Positions 9,629 through 18,422 of a stretch of DNA of 64,000 bases are shown here, in pieces (positions within the stretch are counted from its first letter, which is position 1; every line of letters starts with the position of its first letter). A program made the translations under genes and the position numbers. The notes beneath the pieces are model-generated. The model had not been told where the DNA came from, searched no databases, and saw nothing but the letters and a program-made list of their open reading frames with translations. The DNA comes from Rhodobacterales bacterium HKCCE3408 (GTDB lineage: Bacteria; Pseudomonadota; Alphaproteobacteria; Rhodobacterales; Rhodobacteraceae), in contig WVSN01000003.1 in assembly GCA_015689705.1 (NCBI GenBank), positions 62,001 to 126,000 of the forward strand, in the 5' to 3' direction.

Positions 9629-9648
9629 TTAATTGACTCGTCAATCAA
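9629..9648. promoter_or_regulatory. Probable BetI operator in the betI/choX divergent region
   Basis: The sequence at 9632-9645 is a dyad with arms ATTGAC and GTCAAT around a two-base centre. Extending three bases on each side keeps two of three pairs. It is the only strong dyad in the 88-base gap between betI and choX. It resembles the A/T-rich imperfect palindrome bound by BetI in Escherichia coli. One operator here could control both choline uptake and oxidation. The promoter boxes themselves are not clear. Confidence 0.6.
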
Positions 9649-9671
9649 CGAACGAATGCAGGGAGCATCAC

Positions 9672-10613
9672 ATGAAGACCAAGGCAACCTTATCCGTGAT
9701 CGCGATCATGGCCGCGGGCGCGGCCCATGCCGATGCGCACAGTGGCTGCCAGACAGTCACCTTCTCCGATGTCGGCTGGACCGACATCACGGCGACGACA
9801 GCGGCCACCACGGTCATTCTCGGCGCGCTCGGCTACGAGACCGAAGTGCGCGTGCTGTCGGTGCCGGTGACCTACACCGCCATGGCCGAGGGCGACGTCG
9901 ACGTGTTCCTCGGCAACTGGATGCCGACCATGGAGGGCGACATCGCCGCCTATCGCGAGGCCGGCACGGTCGAAACCGTGCGCGCCAACCTCGAGGGTGC
10001 GAAGTACACGCTTGCCACGAACGCGCCGGGCGCGGCGCTCGGCATCGCCGATTTCGCCGATATCGCGGCCCATGCCGACGAGCTCGACCAGACGATCTAC
10101 GGCATCGAGCCGGGCAATGACGGCAACCGCCTGATCATCGACATGATCGACAGCGATGCCTTCGGGCTCGGTGCGGCCGACTTCCAGGTTCGCGAAAGCT
10201 CCGAACAGGGGATGCTGGCGCAGGTCGACCGGCTGACCGGCGACGACGAGCCGATCGTGTTCCTCGCCTGGGAGCCGCACCCGATGAACGCGAACTTCGA
10301 CCTGACCTACCTGACCGGGGGCGATGACTACTTCGGCCCGAACCTCGGCGGCGCGACGGTCTACACCAACACCCGCGCCGGCTATTCCGAGGAATGCGCC
10401 AACATGGGCACGTTCCTGAACAACCTCGAGTTCACGCTCGCCATGGAAAACGAGATCATGGGCGCGATCCTGAACGATGGCGAGGATCCGGAAGATGCCG
10501 CCCGCGCCTGGCTTCAGGCCAATCCCGGCGTGCTCGAAGGCTGGCTGGCCGGCGTGACCACCTTCGACGGTGGCGACGCGATGGAAGCGGTGACCGCGGC
10601 CCTGGCCGAGTGA
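9672..10613 (+). CDS. choX: Choline ABC transporter substrate-binding protein ChoX
   Basis: The product has 313 residues with a signal peptide ending near HADA (residues 19-22). It binds choline in the periplasm for ChoW and ChoV. Aromatic residues expected for the cation-binding cage are seen in DVGWTDITATT, FLGNWMPTMEGD and FLAWEPHPMN, all characteristic of the ProX/ChoX group. The start at ATG 9672 is preceded by CAGGGAGCATCAC, a good ribosome binding site, and gives the signal peptide at once; the longer frame from 9633 would run through the operator. A stem-loop follows the gene and may protect its transcript. Confidence 0.95.
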   Translation: MKTKATLSVIAIMAAGAAHADAHSGCQTVTFSDVGWTDITATTAATTVILGALGYETEVRVLSVPVTYTAMAEGDVDVFLGNWMPTMEGDIAAYREAGTVETVRANLEGAKYTLATNAPGAALGIADFADIAAHADELDQTIYGIEPGNDGNRLIIDMIDSDAFGLGAADFQVRESSEQGMLAQVDRLTGDDEPIVFLAWEPHPMNANFDLTYLTGGDDYFGPNLGGATVYTNTRAGYSEECANMGTFLNNLEFTLAMENEIMGAILNDGEDPEDAARAWLQANPGVLEGWLAGVTTFDGGDAMEAVTAALAE

Positions 10614-10634
10614 TCGCGACGTTCTGAGCAATGA

Positions 10635-10661
10635 CGGGAGGCGGCGCCGTGCCGCCTCCCG
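10635..10661 (+). other. Intercistronic stem-loop between choX and choW
   Basis: Bases 10635-10645 and 10651-10661 form an 11-base perfect G+C-rich stem with a five-base loop (GCCGT), 21 bases after the choX stop. Only a short CTTTAG follows, so full termination is unlikely. Such hairpins commonly stabilise the binding-protein message and lower expression of the permease genes behind it. The rest of the 184-base gap contains no other clear signal. Confidence 0.6.
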
Positions 10662-10797
10662 GCTTTAGCGATCCCGGCAACGGAAGGGTCCGCCGGACCC
10701 GGCGCGGCTCCCCGGCCGCCAAACGCAAGGCCGGGCTTTCCTTTTCCGCGCGGCCTTGCCACTCTCCACTCCGGGGAAATAACGGAAGGGGCAGGCG

Positions 10798-11637
10798 ATG
10801 GAGTGGCTGACGGAGTACAAGATTCCGGTCGGCGACCGGGCCGAGCAGATATTCGACTGGGTGCGCGACAATGCCGACCCGCTGCTCGAGGCGCTGTCGA
10901 ACGCGCTCGAGGCGCTGATCGAGGCGATCCTCTGGGTGCTCCAGACGCCGCACCCGCTGATCGTCGTCGCCGTGTTCGTCGGGCTGACCTGGCTCCTTCA
11001 GCGCAACTGGAAGACCTGCCTGTTCGTCGCGCTCGGCTTTCTCTTCATCCTCAACCAGGATTACTGGGAAGAGACCACGGAAAGCCTCACGCTCGTCCTG
11101 TCGGCCTGCGTCGTCTGCATGGGCGTGGGCGTGCCCATCGGCATCGCCGCCGCACACCGCCCAAGGCTTTACGCCGTGATGCGGCCGGTGCTCGACCTGA
11201 TGCAGACGCTGCCGACCTTCGTCTACCTGATCCCGGCCATCGTCTTCTTCGGCATCGGCATGGTGCCGGGCCTGATCGCCACGGTGATCTTCGTCGTGCC
11301 CGCGCCGATCCGGCTGACCTATCTCGGCGTCTCCTCGACGCCCGCCGCCCTGATCGAAGCCGCGCGCGCCTTCGGCGCGACCTCCGGCCAGACGCTGCGG
11401 AAGGTCGAACTGCCCTATGCCTTTCCGCAGATCATGGCGGGCCTCAACCAGACGATCATGCTCTCGCTCAGCATGGTGGTGATCGCGGCGCTGGTCGGTG
11501 CTGACGGGCTCGGCGTTCCGGTGGTGCGCGCGCTCAACCAGGTCAACACCTCGCTCGGCTTCGAGTCGGGCTTCGTCATCGTCGTCGTCGCCATCATCCT
11601 CGACCGGATGCTCAACCTCGGGACGCGGGACGCATGA
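10798..11637 (+). CDS. choW: Choline ABC transporter permease ChoW
   Basis: The product has 279 residues with about six to seven membrane segments and a soluble N-terminal leader. It forms the inner membrane channel for choline. The EAA loop that contacts the ATPase is seen as EAARAFGATSGQTLRKVELP, followed by PQIMAGLNQTIMLSLSMVV, which is typical of ProW/ChoW. The ATG at 10798 is preceded by GGAAGGGGCAGGCG. The stop overlaps the choV start as ATGA. The transport pathway feeds the choline oxidation operon transcribed in the opposite direction. Confidence 0.94.
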   Translation: MEWLTEYKIPVGDRAEQIFDWVRDNADPLLEALSNALEALIEAILWVLQTPHPLIVVAVFVGLTWLLQRNWKTCLFVALGFLFILNQDYWEETTESLTLVLSACVVCMGVGVPIGIAAAHRPRLYAVMRPVLDLMQTLPTFVYLIPAIVFFGIGMVPGLIATVIFVVPAPIRLTYLGVSSTPAALIEAARAFGATSGQTLRKVELPYAFPQIMAGLNQTIMLSLSMVVIAALVGADGLGVPVVRALNQVNTSLGFESGFVIVVVAIILDRMLNLGTRDA

Positions 11638-12668
11638 GCGTCGCGGTCGATATCGACGCCGTCTCGATCGTCTTCGGACGCTCGCCCAAAACGGCACTCC
11701 CGCTCATGGACCAGGGCCAGAGCCGGGCCGAGATCCAGTCCGCGACCGACCAGGTCCTCGGCGTCCACGATTGTTCGCTGAAGATCGAGTCGGGCGAGAT
11801 CCTGGTGCTGATGGGCCTGTCCGGTTCGGGCAAGTCGACGCTTCTGCGCGCCATCAACGGGCTGAACCCCGTCGTCCGCGGATCGGTCACGATCCATGAC
11901 GGCGACTGGACCTGCAACGTCACCAAGGCCGGGTCCGAGGATCTGCGCCGCGTTCGCCGTGAATGCGTCGCCATGGTGTTCCAGCAGTTCGGCCTGCTGC
12001 CCTGGCGCACGGTGCGCGACAATGTCGGACTGGGGCTGGAACTTGCCGGCATGAACCGGGCCGAGCGCGCCGCGAAGGTCGACGAACAGCTGAAGCTCGT
12101 CGGCCTCGGCGACTGGGGCGACCGCAAGGTGGGCGAGCTTTCGGGTGGGATGCAGCAGCGTGTCGGCCTGGCCCGCGCTTTCGCGACCGAAGCGCCGATC
12201 CTGCTGATGGACGAGCCGTTCTCGGCCCTCGACCCGCTGATCCGCTCGCGCCTGCAGGATGAGCTTCTCGAATTGCAGGAACGGCTTCAGCGCACCATCG
12301 TCTTCGTCAGCCACGATCTCGACGAGGCGTTCAAGATCGGCAATCGCATCGCGATCATGGAGGGCGGGCGGATCGTGCAGTGCGGCACGCCGAAGGACAT
12401 CTTCTCGGACCCTGCCAACGAATACGTCGCCGATTTCGTCGCCCACATGAACCCGCTCGGCGTTCTGACGGCCGCCGACGTGATGGAAGCCGAACCGGCC
12501 GAAGGTGGCCCGGATGTCGAGGAGACGATGCCGCTGTCCGATGTCATGGAGCTTCTGTCCGGAAATGACCGGTCGGCCCGCGTCGTGCGCGATGGCCAGC
12601 CCGTCGGGCGGATCACGCGCGCGGGCATCCTGAAGGGACTTCTGGATCCGCGGGGGAGCGCCAGCTGA
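11634..12668 (+). CDS. choV: Choline ABC transporter ATPase ChoV
   Basis: The product has 344 residues. Walker A is GLSGSGKST, the ABC signature LSGGMQQRVGLARA, and Walker B LLMDEPFSALD, followed by VSHDLDEAF with the switch His. The N-terminal insert before Walker A is longer than in most importers, as usual for ProV-type ATPases. About 65 residues after the core (LSDVMELLSGNDRSARVV and onward) look like a single short CBS-like regulatory segment rather than the CBS pair of ProV. The start overlaps the choW stop, and the stop overlaps the next start as TGATG. Confidence 0.95.
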   Translation: MSVAVDIDAVSIVFGRSPKTALPLMDQGQSRAEIQSATDQVLGVHDCSLKIESGEILVLMGLSGSGKSTLLRAINGLNPVVRGSVTIHDGDWTCNVTKAGSEDLRRVRRECVAMVFQQFGLLPWRTVRDNVGLGLELAGMNRAERAAKVDEQLKLVGLGDWGDRKVGELSGGMQQRVGLARAFATEAPILLMDEPFSALDPLIRSRLQDELLELQERLQRTIVFVSHDLDEAFKIGNRIAIMEGGRIVQCGTPKDIFSDPANEYVADFVAHMNPLGVLTAADVMEAEPAEGGPDVEETMPLSDVMELLSGNDRSARVVRDGQPVGRITRAGILKGLLDPRGSAS

Positions 12669-13327
12669 TGGCCGACGGGTTCGAGGCCATGGTCGACGCG
12701 GCGCAGCCCTTCTTCGCCGATCTCGCGAAGAACAACAGCAAGGACTGGTTCGAGCCGCGCAAGGACCATTACACGACCGAGATCCGCAAACCGGCCGAGC
12801 TTTTCGCCGATCTCGTAGCCGAAGACCTGTCGCGCCGCACCGGGATGGCGCAGACGCCCAAAGTCTTCCGCATCCACCGCGACGTGCGCTTTTCCAAGGA
12901 CAAGTCGCCCTACAACGCGCATCTGCACATGCTCTGGTCGGCCGGCAAGGACAGCACGCCGGCCTTCTTCTTCGCGGTGGAGCCCGGACGGGTCTGGACC
13001 GGCATGGGCTTCTTCGCGCAGGGCGGCGTCATCCTGACGCGGTTCCGGAAGTTCATCGACCGGCACGGCGATGCGCTGACCGACGAGCTTGCCCGGCTCG
13101 AATCCGAGCACGGCGTGACGATGTCCGATTACGGGCCCGAGCCGCTGAAGCGGGTGCCGAAGCCCTACGATCCGGACCATCCGCATGCCGAGCTTCTGAA
13201 GCGGAAGAGCCTCGCGCTCGGCGCGCCGCTGGCGTCGGACTGGCGCGAAAAGGGGCTTCTGAAGTCGGTCGAGGCGGCGCAGGCGGCCTACATCCCGCTC
13301 TGGACGCTCTTTACCGAGAACTTCTGA
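12668..13327 (+). CDS. DUF2461 family protein
   Basis: The product has 219 residues and matches the DUF2461 (TIGR02453) family. Conserved features are FFADLAKNNSKDWFEPRKDHY near the N-terminus, KVFRIHRDVRFSKDKSPY in the middle, and the PKPYDPDHPHAELLKRK segment toward the end. The family has no established biochemical activity. The ATG shares a base with the choV stop, so the gene is part of the choline transport transcript, although the family is also found far from transport genes elsewhere. It ends just before a terminator that serves the opposite strand. Confidence 0.88.
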   Translation: MADGFEAMVDAAQPFFADLAKNNSKDWFEPRKDHYTTEIRKPAELFADLVAEDLSRRTGMAQTPKVFRIHRDVRFSKDKSPYNAHLHMLWSAGKDSTPAFFFAVEPGRVWTGMGFFAQGGVILTRFRKFIDRHGDALTDELARLESEHGVTMSDYGPEPLKRVPKPYDPDHPHAELLKRKSLALGAPLASDWREKGLLKSVEAAQAAYIPLWTLFTENF

Positions 13328-13333
13328 CCAGGA

Positions 13334-13363
13334 AAAAGCCCGGAGAACCAAGGCTCTCCGGGC
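13334..13363 (-). terminator. Rho-independent terminator of the msrB-msrA operon
   Basis: Bases 13338-13346 (GCCCGGAGA) pair with 13355-13363 (TCTCCGGGC). On the minus strand the stem is followed by a run of five T (13333-13337 region), giving a normal terminator just after the msrA stop. The plus-strand side has no T run, so it is probably weak for the converging choline transport transcript. Confidence 0.8.
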
Positions 13364-13369
13364 CGATGT

Positions 13370-13876
13370 TCATTCCGCTGCGCTGCGCTTCGGCAGGACC
13401 CAGTGGGGCCGCGGGAAGTGGCAGGTATAGCCGTTCGGGAACCGCTCCAGGTAATCCTGGTGCTCGGGCTCCGCTTCCCAGAAATCGCCCACCGGCTCGA
13501 CCTCGGTCACCACGCGGCCGGGCCATAGCCCGCTTGCGTTCACGTCGGCGATGGTGTCCTCGGCCACGGCCTTCTGCTCGTCGTCGACATAGTAGATCGC
13601 CGAGCGGTAGCTCATGCCGCGGTCATTGCCCTGCCGGTTCAGCGTGGTCGGATCGTGAATCTGGAAGAAGAATTCCAGCAGGTCGCGATAGCTGATCCGG
13701 TCCGGGTCGTAGACGATCTCGATCCCCTCGGCATGGGTGCCGTGGTTGCGGTAGGTCGCGTTCGGCACGTCGCCGCCGGTGTAGCCCACGCGGGTGCTTT
13801 CGACGCCGGGCAGCTTCCGGATGAGATCCTGCATGCCCCAGAAGCAGCCGCCGGCCAGGACTGCGCGCTCGCTCAT
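13370..13876 (-). CDS. msrA: Peptide methionine-(S)-S-oxide reductase MsrA
   Basis: The product has 168 residues. It reduces the S epimer of methionine sulfoxide in damaged proteins. The active-site Cys11 is in AGGCFWGMQ, and the family stretch [31 protein letters not shown] follows (shown here as residues about 29-60). A C-terminal Cys in GYTCHFPRP may act as the recycling cysteine. The start at 13876 gives this N-terminus and overlaps the msrB stop as ATGA. The two reductases form a two-gene operon that ends at the terminator directly downstream. Confidence 0.95.
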   Translation of the reverse strand: MSERAVLAGGCFWGMQDLIRKLPGVESTRVGYTGGDVPNATYRNHGTHAEGIEIVYDPDRISYRDLLEFFFQIHDPTTLNRQGNDRGMSYRSAIYYVDDEQKAVAEDTIADVNASGLWPGRVVTEVEPVGDFWEAEPEHQDYLERFPNGYTCHFPRPHWVLPKRSAAE

Positions 13877-14322
13877 GCCAAATCCTCCACCTGGTCCAGA
13901 TACGCCCCGTAGCCTTGCGCCTCCATCTCGTCGCGATGGACGAAGCGGAGCGAGGCGGAGTTGATGCAGTAGCGCAGCCCGCCGCGGTCGCGCGGGCCGT
14001 CCGGGAAGACGTGCCCCAGATGGCTGTCGCCATGGGTCGAGCGCACTTCGGTGCGGATCATCCCGTGCGTCGTGTCGCGCAGCTCGTTGATATGCGCCGG
14101 CTCGATCGGCTTGGTGAAGCTCGGCCAGCCGCAGCCGCTTTCGTACTTGTCGGCCGAGGCGAACAGCGGCTCGCCCGAGACCACGTCGACGTAGATGCCG
14201 GGTTCCTTGTTGTGCAGAAGCTCGCCCGAGCCGGGCCGCTCGGTCCCGTTCTGCTGCGTCACGCGGTATTGCTCCGGGCTCAGCCGGGCGATCGCGTCTT
14301 CGGATTTCGTGTAGTCGGGCAT
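13873..14322 (-). CDS. msrB: Peptide methionine-(R)-S-oxide reductase MsrB
   Basis: The product has 149 residues and reduces the R epimer of methionine sulfoxide. The catalytic Cys119 is in [13 protein letters not shown], and Cys64 in ESGCGWPSF can act as the resolving cysteine. The two CxxC pairs that bind structural zinc in many MsrB proteins are absent: the first position reads DVVSGEPLF. This is therefore the zinc-free form. The ATG at 14322 is preceded by GGAGGACCC, a good ribosome binding site. msrA follows with an ATGA overlap, so both epimer-specific reductases are made together. Confidence 0.95.
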   Translation of the reverse strand: MPDYTKSEDAIARLSPEQYRVTQQNGTERPGSGELLHNKEPGIYVDVVSGEPLFASADKYESGCGWPSFTKPIEPAHINELRDTTHGMIRTEVRSTHGDSHLGHVFPDGPRDRGGLRYCINSASLRFVHRDEMEAQGYGAYLDQVEDLA

Positions 14323-14391
14323 GGGTCCTCCGATGTCCGTGGTTCGACACCGAATATGGGGCCGCGGCGGCCGGATTGCCAAGCGTTCACG

Positions 14392-14420
14392 AAAAAGCGA
14401 AAGGCCCCGCGCGGGGGCCT
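14392..14420 (-). terminator. Probable terminator of the DUF882 gene
   Basis: AGGCCCC at 14402-14408 pairs with GGGGCCT at 14414-14420 around a GCGCG loop. On the minus strand it is followed by TTCGC and then five T. It lies 27 bases past the DUF882 stop and before the msrB promoter region. Confidence 0.6.
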
Positions 14421-14446
14421 CTGTCTCGCCGTCCGGCGTGTGGGGC

Positions 14447-15076
14447 TCAGGCGCCCCAGTGGCGGACCGGACCGCAATCCATGTGCACGAAGTTCGAGCC
14501 CGAGTAGCGCCCGACGCCGCCGGCATGGAAGCTCGACGCGGCCTGCGCCATCTGGTTGACCGACCGCGAGTTCAGCCGAAGGTCCGCCGCCTGGCCCTGG
14601 ATGTGCAGGGAGTTCCGCGCGACGCCCGAAGAGCGGGAGCGCAGCATGGCGTTGGTTTCCGGAGAGCGGTAGCCGGACAGGAGCAGGTAGGGCTCCGAGA
14701 CGTCCAGCAGGCGGTGCGAGGCCGCCAGGATGTCGATCGTGCGGGGGTCGATGTCGTGGACCTGATCGGTCCGCCAGTCCCGCATGAACCAGGTGATTTC
14801 CTGGATGGCCGGGCGGATGTAGTCGCCGTCGATCCAGTAAGTCATGTTGAGAGTTTCGCCGGTGCGCCCGCTATACATCCGGATCGCCCGGACGTCGCCC
14901 GCTCCGCGAAGGAAGCCGAAGGCGTTGGCGCAGACCGGTGCGGCTACAACGCTCGTAGCCGCGAAGGCGCGCAAAATTGCGCGGCGCGAAAATGCCTTGT
15001 CCATCATGTTGCGAATTGCCCCATCGCTATCTGCCCGTTCCGTCTTGCGCCCGACTGTTGCTTTGTCGTCACGCAT
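14447..15076 (-). CDS. DUF882 (YcbK-like, peptidase M15-related) exported protein
   Basis: The protein carries a twin-arginine-like leader ([19 protein letters not shown]), so export by the Tat route is likely. The leader fits a start at Met24 or Met25 better than the first Met, giving about 186 residues. The mature domain shows [12 protein letters not shown], the metal-ligand pattern [13 protein letters not shown] and [12 protein letters not shown], as in DUF882/MepK proteins, which are zinc enzymes that cut peptidoglycan cross-links. The divergent neighbour is an L,D-transpeptidase, so both enzymes plausibly remodel 3-3 cross-links. An associated terminator lies at 14392-14420. Confidence 0.87.
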   Translation of the reverse strand: MRDDKATVGRKTERADSDGAIRNMMDKAFSRRAILRAFAATSVVAAPVCANAFGFLRGAGDVRAIRMYSGRTGETLNMTYWIDGDYIRPAIQEITWFMRDWRTDQVHDIDPRTIDILAASHRLLDVSEPYLLLSGYRSPETNAMLRSRSSGVARNSLHIQGQAADLRLNSRSVNQMAQAASSFHAGGVGRYSGSNFVHMDCGPVRHWGA

Positions 15077-15378
15077 CCATCCCCACAGACGAGAATTTCA
15101 TCGCACGTTAGGATTTGTTTTGAAAGGTTTTCGGGTCATGTTTGGCCTTCTGCCTCCTGGAATCGGCGATAATCCGCCCACCTGGCCGGCAGAACCCTCT
15201 TGCCGGCATCTTGAACCTGCCCGGAACCCGCGCCGACCCATGGTCGTTGCGAGGGTGTGACAGGATGCAGGAAAAACCGTTACCCGCGATAGGCTTTCCA
15301 CAAAGTGAATGGACAAGTTTGCTGAAAATCCTGCATTTTTATCGCCGGAAAGCTGCCAACCAGAACAGGCCCCTATTG
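15077..15378. promoter_or_regulatory. Divergent intergenic region, DUF882 / L,D-transpeptidase
   Basis: This 302-base gap separates two divergent cell wall genes and must hold both promoters. It is less G+C-rich than the genes near 15100-15130 and again near 15290-15350. An inverted repeat, CCGGCA and TGCCGG, lies near 15188-15215. No promoter box pair stands out, and no convincing small gene is seen. Confidence 0.4.
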
Positions 15379-16992
15379 ATGTCCGAGAAGTTCGTTCGTT
15401 CCCTTGCGCGCGCCGCGTTCGGCGCCGGCCTCGCCGCGCTGACGCTTGCCGTGCAGCCCGCCGCCGCGGAATTCTCCGCGATGAACCAGGCGATCGCCGA
15501 AGGTGTCGTCGAAAACGAGGCGATGGCCGCCTTCTACCGCGAACGCGACTTCGCGCCGATCTGGACCTCGTCCGATGATGCCGAGCGCCGCAACGCGCTG
15601 CTGACCGCGCTTGAAGCCGCCGGCGATCATGGCCTGCCGGTCGCCCGCTACGACGTCACCGCCCTGCGCGCCGCCTTCCGCAACGCCGACACGCCCTACG
15701 AACGCGGACAGGCCGAGGTCATGGCGACGCAGATGTTCCTCGCCTATGCCCGCGACGTGCAGACCGGCCTGATCGACCCCGACGAAGTCGTGCAGGGTAT
15801 CGTGCAGGCCGTGCCGCGCCGGGACCAGCACGACCAGCTCGTGCAGTTCGTCGCCTCCGACCCGCATGCCTTCATCCGCGCCCTGCCGCCGCGTCATCCG
15901 GAATATCTCCGCCTGATGCGCGAGAAGCTGCGCCTCGAGCGCGTGCTCGGACAGGGCGGGTGGGGTGCGACCGTGCAGGTCGGCCGGCTCGAGCCCGGAC
16001 AATCCGGCCCCGCGGTCATCGCGCTGCGCGACCGGCTGGTGCGGATGGGCTATCTCGACCGCTCGGCCACCGCCGTTTACGACGCCGCGATGACCGACGC
16101 GGTCATGCAGTTCCAGGCCGATCACGGCCTGACCGCCGACGGTGTCGCCGGGCAGGACACGATCGAGCAGATCAACATCGGCGTCGAGGAGCGGCTGGCG
16201 CAGGTCATCCTGTCGATGGAGCGTCAGCGCTGGATGAACCGCGACCGCGGCGAGCGCCACGTGCTCGTGAACATCCCCGATTTCCGCGCCTTCGTGATCG
16301 ACGACGAACAGGTGACCTTCGAGACCCGCGTCGTCGTGGGCTCGACCCCGGCCGATCAGCGCACGCCTGAATTCTCCGACATGATGGAGCACATGGTCGT
16401 GAACCCGAGCTGGTACGTCCCGCGCTCCATCGCGGTGAACGAATACCTGCCGGCGATCCTGGCCAGCCAGGGCGCCGCCGCCGGCCACCTGCAGCTCATG
16501 CGCGGCGGTCAGGCCGTGAACCGGGCGCAGATCGACTGGGCCGTGGCCTCGACCATGACGCCGTCGCAGTTCCCGTTCGACCTGCGTCAGCCGCCGGGGC
16601 CGGGCAACGCGCTTGGCCGGGTGAAATTCATGTTCCCGAACCGCTGGAACATCTACCTGCACGACACCCCGTCGCGCAGCCTGTTCGACCGCGAGGTGCG
16701 CGCCTTCAGCCATGGCTGCGTCCGCGTGCATCGCCCGCTGGAACTGGCCTATCACCTGCTTCGCCCGCAGGCCGGCGACAACGCCGAGGCGCTGTTCGAC
16801 AACACGCTGCGTTCGGGTCAGGAGACCCAGATCGACCTCGAGACGCCGATCCCGGTGCATCTCGTCTACTGGACCGCTTTCGTCACGCCCGATGGCCGCG
16901 CGAACTATCGCCGCGACATCTACGGCCGGAACGCGCAGCTCTGGGACGCGATGCGTGCGGCGGGGGTGGAGATTCGGGCAGTCACCAGCTAA
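15379..16992 (+). CDS. L,D-transpeptidase with peptidoglycan-binding domain (YcbB/LdtD-like)
   Basis: The product has 537 residues with a signal sequence ending near PAAAEF (about residue 30). A scaffold domain follows, then a PG_binding_1 domain at about 205-270 (LEPGQSGPAVIALRDRL and ADHGLTADGVAG), then a YkuD catalytic domain. The catalytic motif is FSHGCVRVHRP, with Ser444, His445, Gly446 and Cys447. The enzyme forms 3-3 cross-links in peptidoglycan. The start ATG at 15379 gives the signal peptide; the frame is open farther upstream, but those residues do not look like protein. LdtD-type length and domain order support the assignment. Confidence 0.93.
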   Translation: MSEKFVRSLARAAFGAGLAALTLAVQPAAAEFSAMNQAIAEGVVENEAMAAFYRERDFAPIWTSSDDAERRNALLTALEAAGDHGLPVARYDVTALRAAFRNADTPYERGQAEVMATQMFLAYARDVQTGLIDPDEVVQGIVQAVPRRDQHDQLVQFVASDPHAFIRALPPRHPEYLRLMREKLRLERVLGQGGWGATVQVGRLEPGQSGPAVIALRDRLVRMGYLDRSATAVYDAAMTDAVMQFQADHGLTADGVAGQDTIEQINIGVEERLAQVILSMERQRWMNRDRGERHVLVNIPDFRAFVIDDEQVTFETRVVVGSTPADQRTPEFSDMMEHMVVNPSWYVPRSIAVNEYLPAILASQGAAAGHLQLMRGGQAVNRAQIDWAVASTMTPSQFPFDLRQPPGPGNALGRVKFMFPNRWNIYLHDTPSRSLFDREVRAFSHGCVRVHRPLELAYHLLRPQAGDNAEALFDNTLRSGQETQIDLETPIPVHLVYWTAFVTPDGRANYRRDIYGRNAQLWDAMRAAGVEIRAVTS

Positions 16993-17025
16993 TCCCGTCC
17001 GCGCGAGGATTTGCGCGGGGACCAG

Positions 17026-18120
17026 ATGGGCCACAGCATTGCCGAGATCGCGCGCGCGCTCGGGGCGGACGCCTCGGGCGCCGTCGACATCGTGGTGACC
17101 GGCGCGGCCGAGCCGTCCGCAGCCGGGCCGGATGATCTCGCCCTCGCGCTGAAGCCGGAATACGCCGAGGGTCTGTCGCAGGGGCGGGCGCAGGCGGCGC
17201 TGATCGGTCCCGACATGGACTGGCGCGCGCTCGGTCTCCGCGCCGCCATCACCGTCGGCCGGGCGCGCTACGCCATGGCCGGCGTCACGCGGCTCTTCGA
17301 TCCCGGCCCGCAGATCGCCCCCGGCACGCATCCCACCGCCATCGTCGACGCCAGCGCCGTGATAGGACCGGGCGCGGCGATCGGCCCGTTCACCGTGATC
17401 GGCGCGGACGTGCGGATCGGCCCGAACGCCCGCATCGCCGGCCATGTCACCATCGCCGAAGAGGCCCGGATCGGGGCCGACGCGCTGATTCATGCCGGGG
17501 TGCGGATCGGCGCGCGCGTCGTCATCGGCGACCGCGCGATCCTCCAGCCCGGCTGCGTCATCGGCGGCGACGGCTTCAGCTTCGTCACGCCCGAGAAAAG
17601 CCAGGTCGAAACCGCGCGCGAGAGCCTTGGCAAGTCCGACGCAGCGCAGGCTCCTCAAAGCTGGACCCGCATCCATTCGCTCGGCTCGGTCGTGATCGGC
17701 GACGACGTGGAGATCGGCGCGAACTGCGCCATCGACCGCGGCACCGTGGCCGATACCCGGATCGGCGACGGCACCAAGCTCGATAATCTCGTCCATATCG
17801 GCCACAACGTGCGGATCGGCCGCGACTGCCTGATCTGCGGCCAGGTCGGCATGGCCGGCAGCGCCCGCGTCGGCGACCGTGTCGTGCTCGGCGGTCAGTG
17901 CGGGCTGTCGGACAATATCGTGATCGGCGACGATGTCGTCGCGGCGGGGGCGACGAAGATCTATTCGAACGTGCCGCCGGGCCGGATGCTCATGGGCAGC
18001 CCGGCGGTGAAGATGGACGTGCATGTCGAGATGTACAAGGCGCTCCGCCGCCTGCCGCGGCTGATGCGCACCGTCGAGGCGCTGAAGAAAGCCGTTTCCA
18101 AGCCGGACGAGAACGATTAG
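17026..18120 (+). CDS. lpxD: UDP-3-O-acylglucosamine N-acyltransferase LpxD
   Basis: The product has 364 residues. It adds the N-linked hydroxyacyl chain in lipid A synthesis, using acyl-ACP. An N-terminal uridine-binding domain covers about residues 1-100. It is followed by many left-handed beta-helix hexapeptide repeats such as [20 protein letters not shown]. The catalytic His is in [11 protein letters not shown], about residue 260. The start at ATG 17026 follows GCGCGGGGACC. It lies 33 bases after the transpeptidase stop and 35 bases before a dedicated acyl carrier protein gene, not in the usual bamA-lpxD-fabZ-lpxA cluster order. Confidence 0.93.
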   Translation: MGHSIAEIARALGADASGAVDIVVTGAAEPSAAGPDDLALALKPEYAEGLSQGRAQAALIGPDMDWRALGLRAAITVGRARYAMAGVTRLFDPGPQIAPGTHPTAIVDASAVIGPGAAIGPFTVIGADVRIGPNARIAGHVTIAEEARIGADALIHAGVRIGARVVIGDRAILQPGCVIGGDGFSFVTPEKSQVETARESLGKSDAAQAPQSWTRIHSLGSVVIGDDVEIGANCAIDRGTVADTRIGDGTKLDNLVHIGHNVRIGRDCLICGQVGMAGSARVGDRVVLGGQCGLSDNIVIGDDVVAAGATKIYSNVPPGRMLMGSPAVKMDVHVEMYKALRRLPRLMRTVEALKKAVSKPDEND

Positions 18121-18155
18121 ACCGCCGGCCAAAGTCGAATGACAAGGGCGCGGGC

Positions 18156-18422
18156 ATGTCCGGAAGCGTGGCAGAGCGGGTCAGAGAGATCCTGGCGGAA
18201 CAGGCCATGATCGACGTCGCCGACGTGAAGGACGACGCCACGCTGGCTGATCTGGGCATCGACAGCCTCGGGCTCGTGGAATCGATCTTCGCCATCGAGG
18301 AAGCCTTCGACATCCAGGTTCCGTTCAACGCCAACGAACCCGAAGCGAGCGAGTTCGACATTTCCAGCGTCGCCGCCATCATCCGCGCGGTCGAGGACCT
18401 GGTGGCCGACCAGAAACCATGA
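18156..18422 (+). CDS. Specialised acyl carrier protein next to lpxD
   Basis: The product has 88 residues. The 4'-phosphopantetheine attachment site is Ser37 in LGIDSLGLVESIFAIEEAF. It differs from housekeeping AcpP, which has GADSLDTVE, and is closer to AcpXL-type carriers in being followed by hydrophobic residues. It lies between lpxD and a FabF-like synthase, with an ATGA overlap to the latter. That suggests it carries an unusual acyl chain for lipid A or another envelope lipid. Genes for a matching acyltransferase, dehydratase and reductase are not in this block. Confidence 0.88.
   Translation: MSGSVAERVREILAEQAMIDVADVKDDATLADLGIDSLGLVESIFAIEEAFDIQVPFNANEPEASEFDISSVAAIIRAVEDLVADQKP

Noticed and set aside
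15373..18132. Long minus-strand open frame opposite the L,D-transpeptidase and lpxD
   Set aside because: Translation is Arg/His/Asp-rich low-complexity sequence typical of the antisense of GC-rich genes; the plus-strand genes have clear domains.
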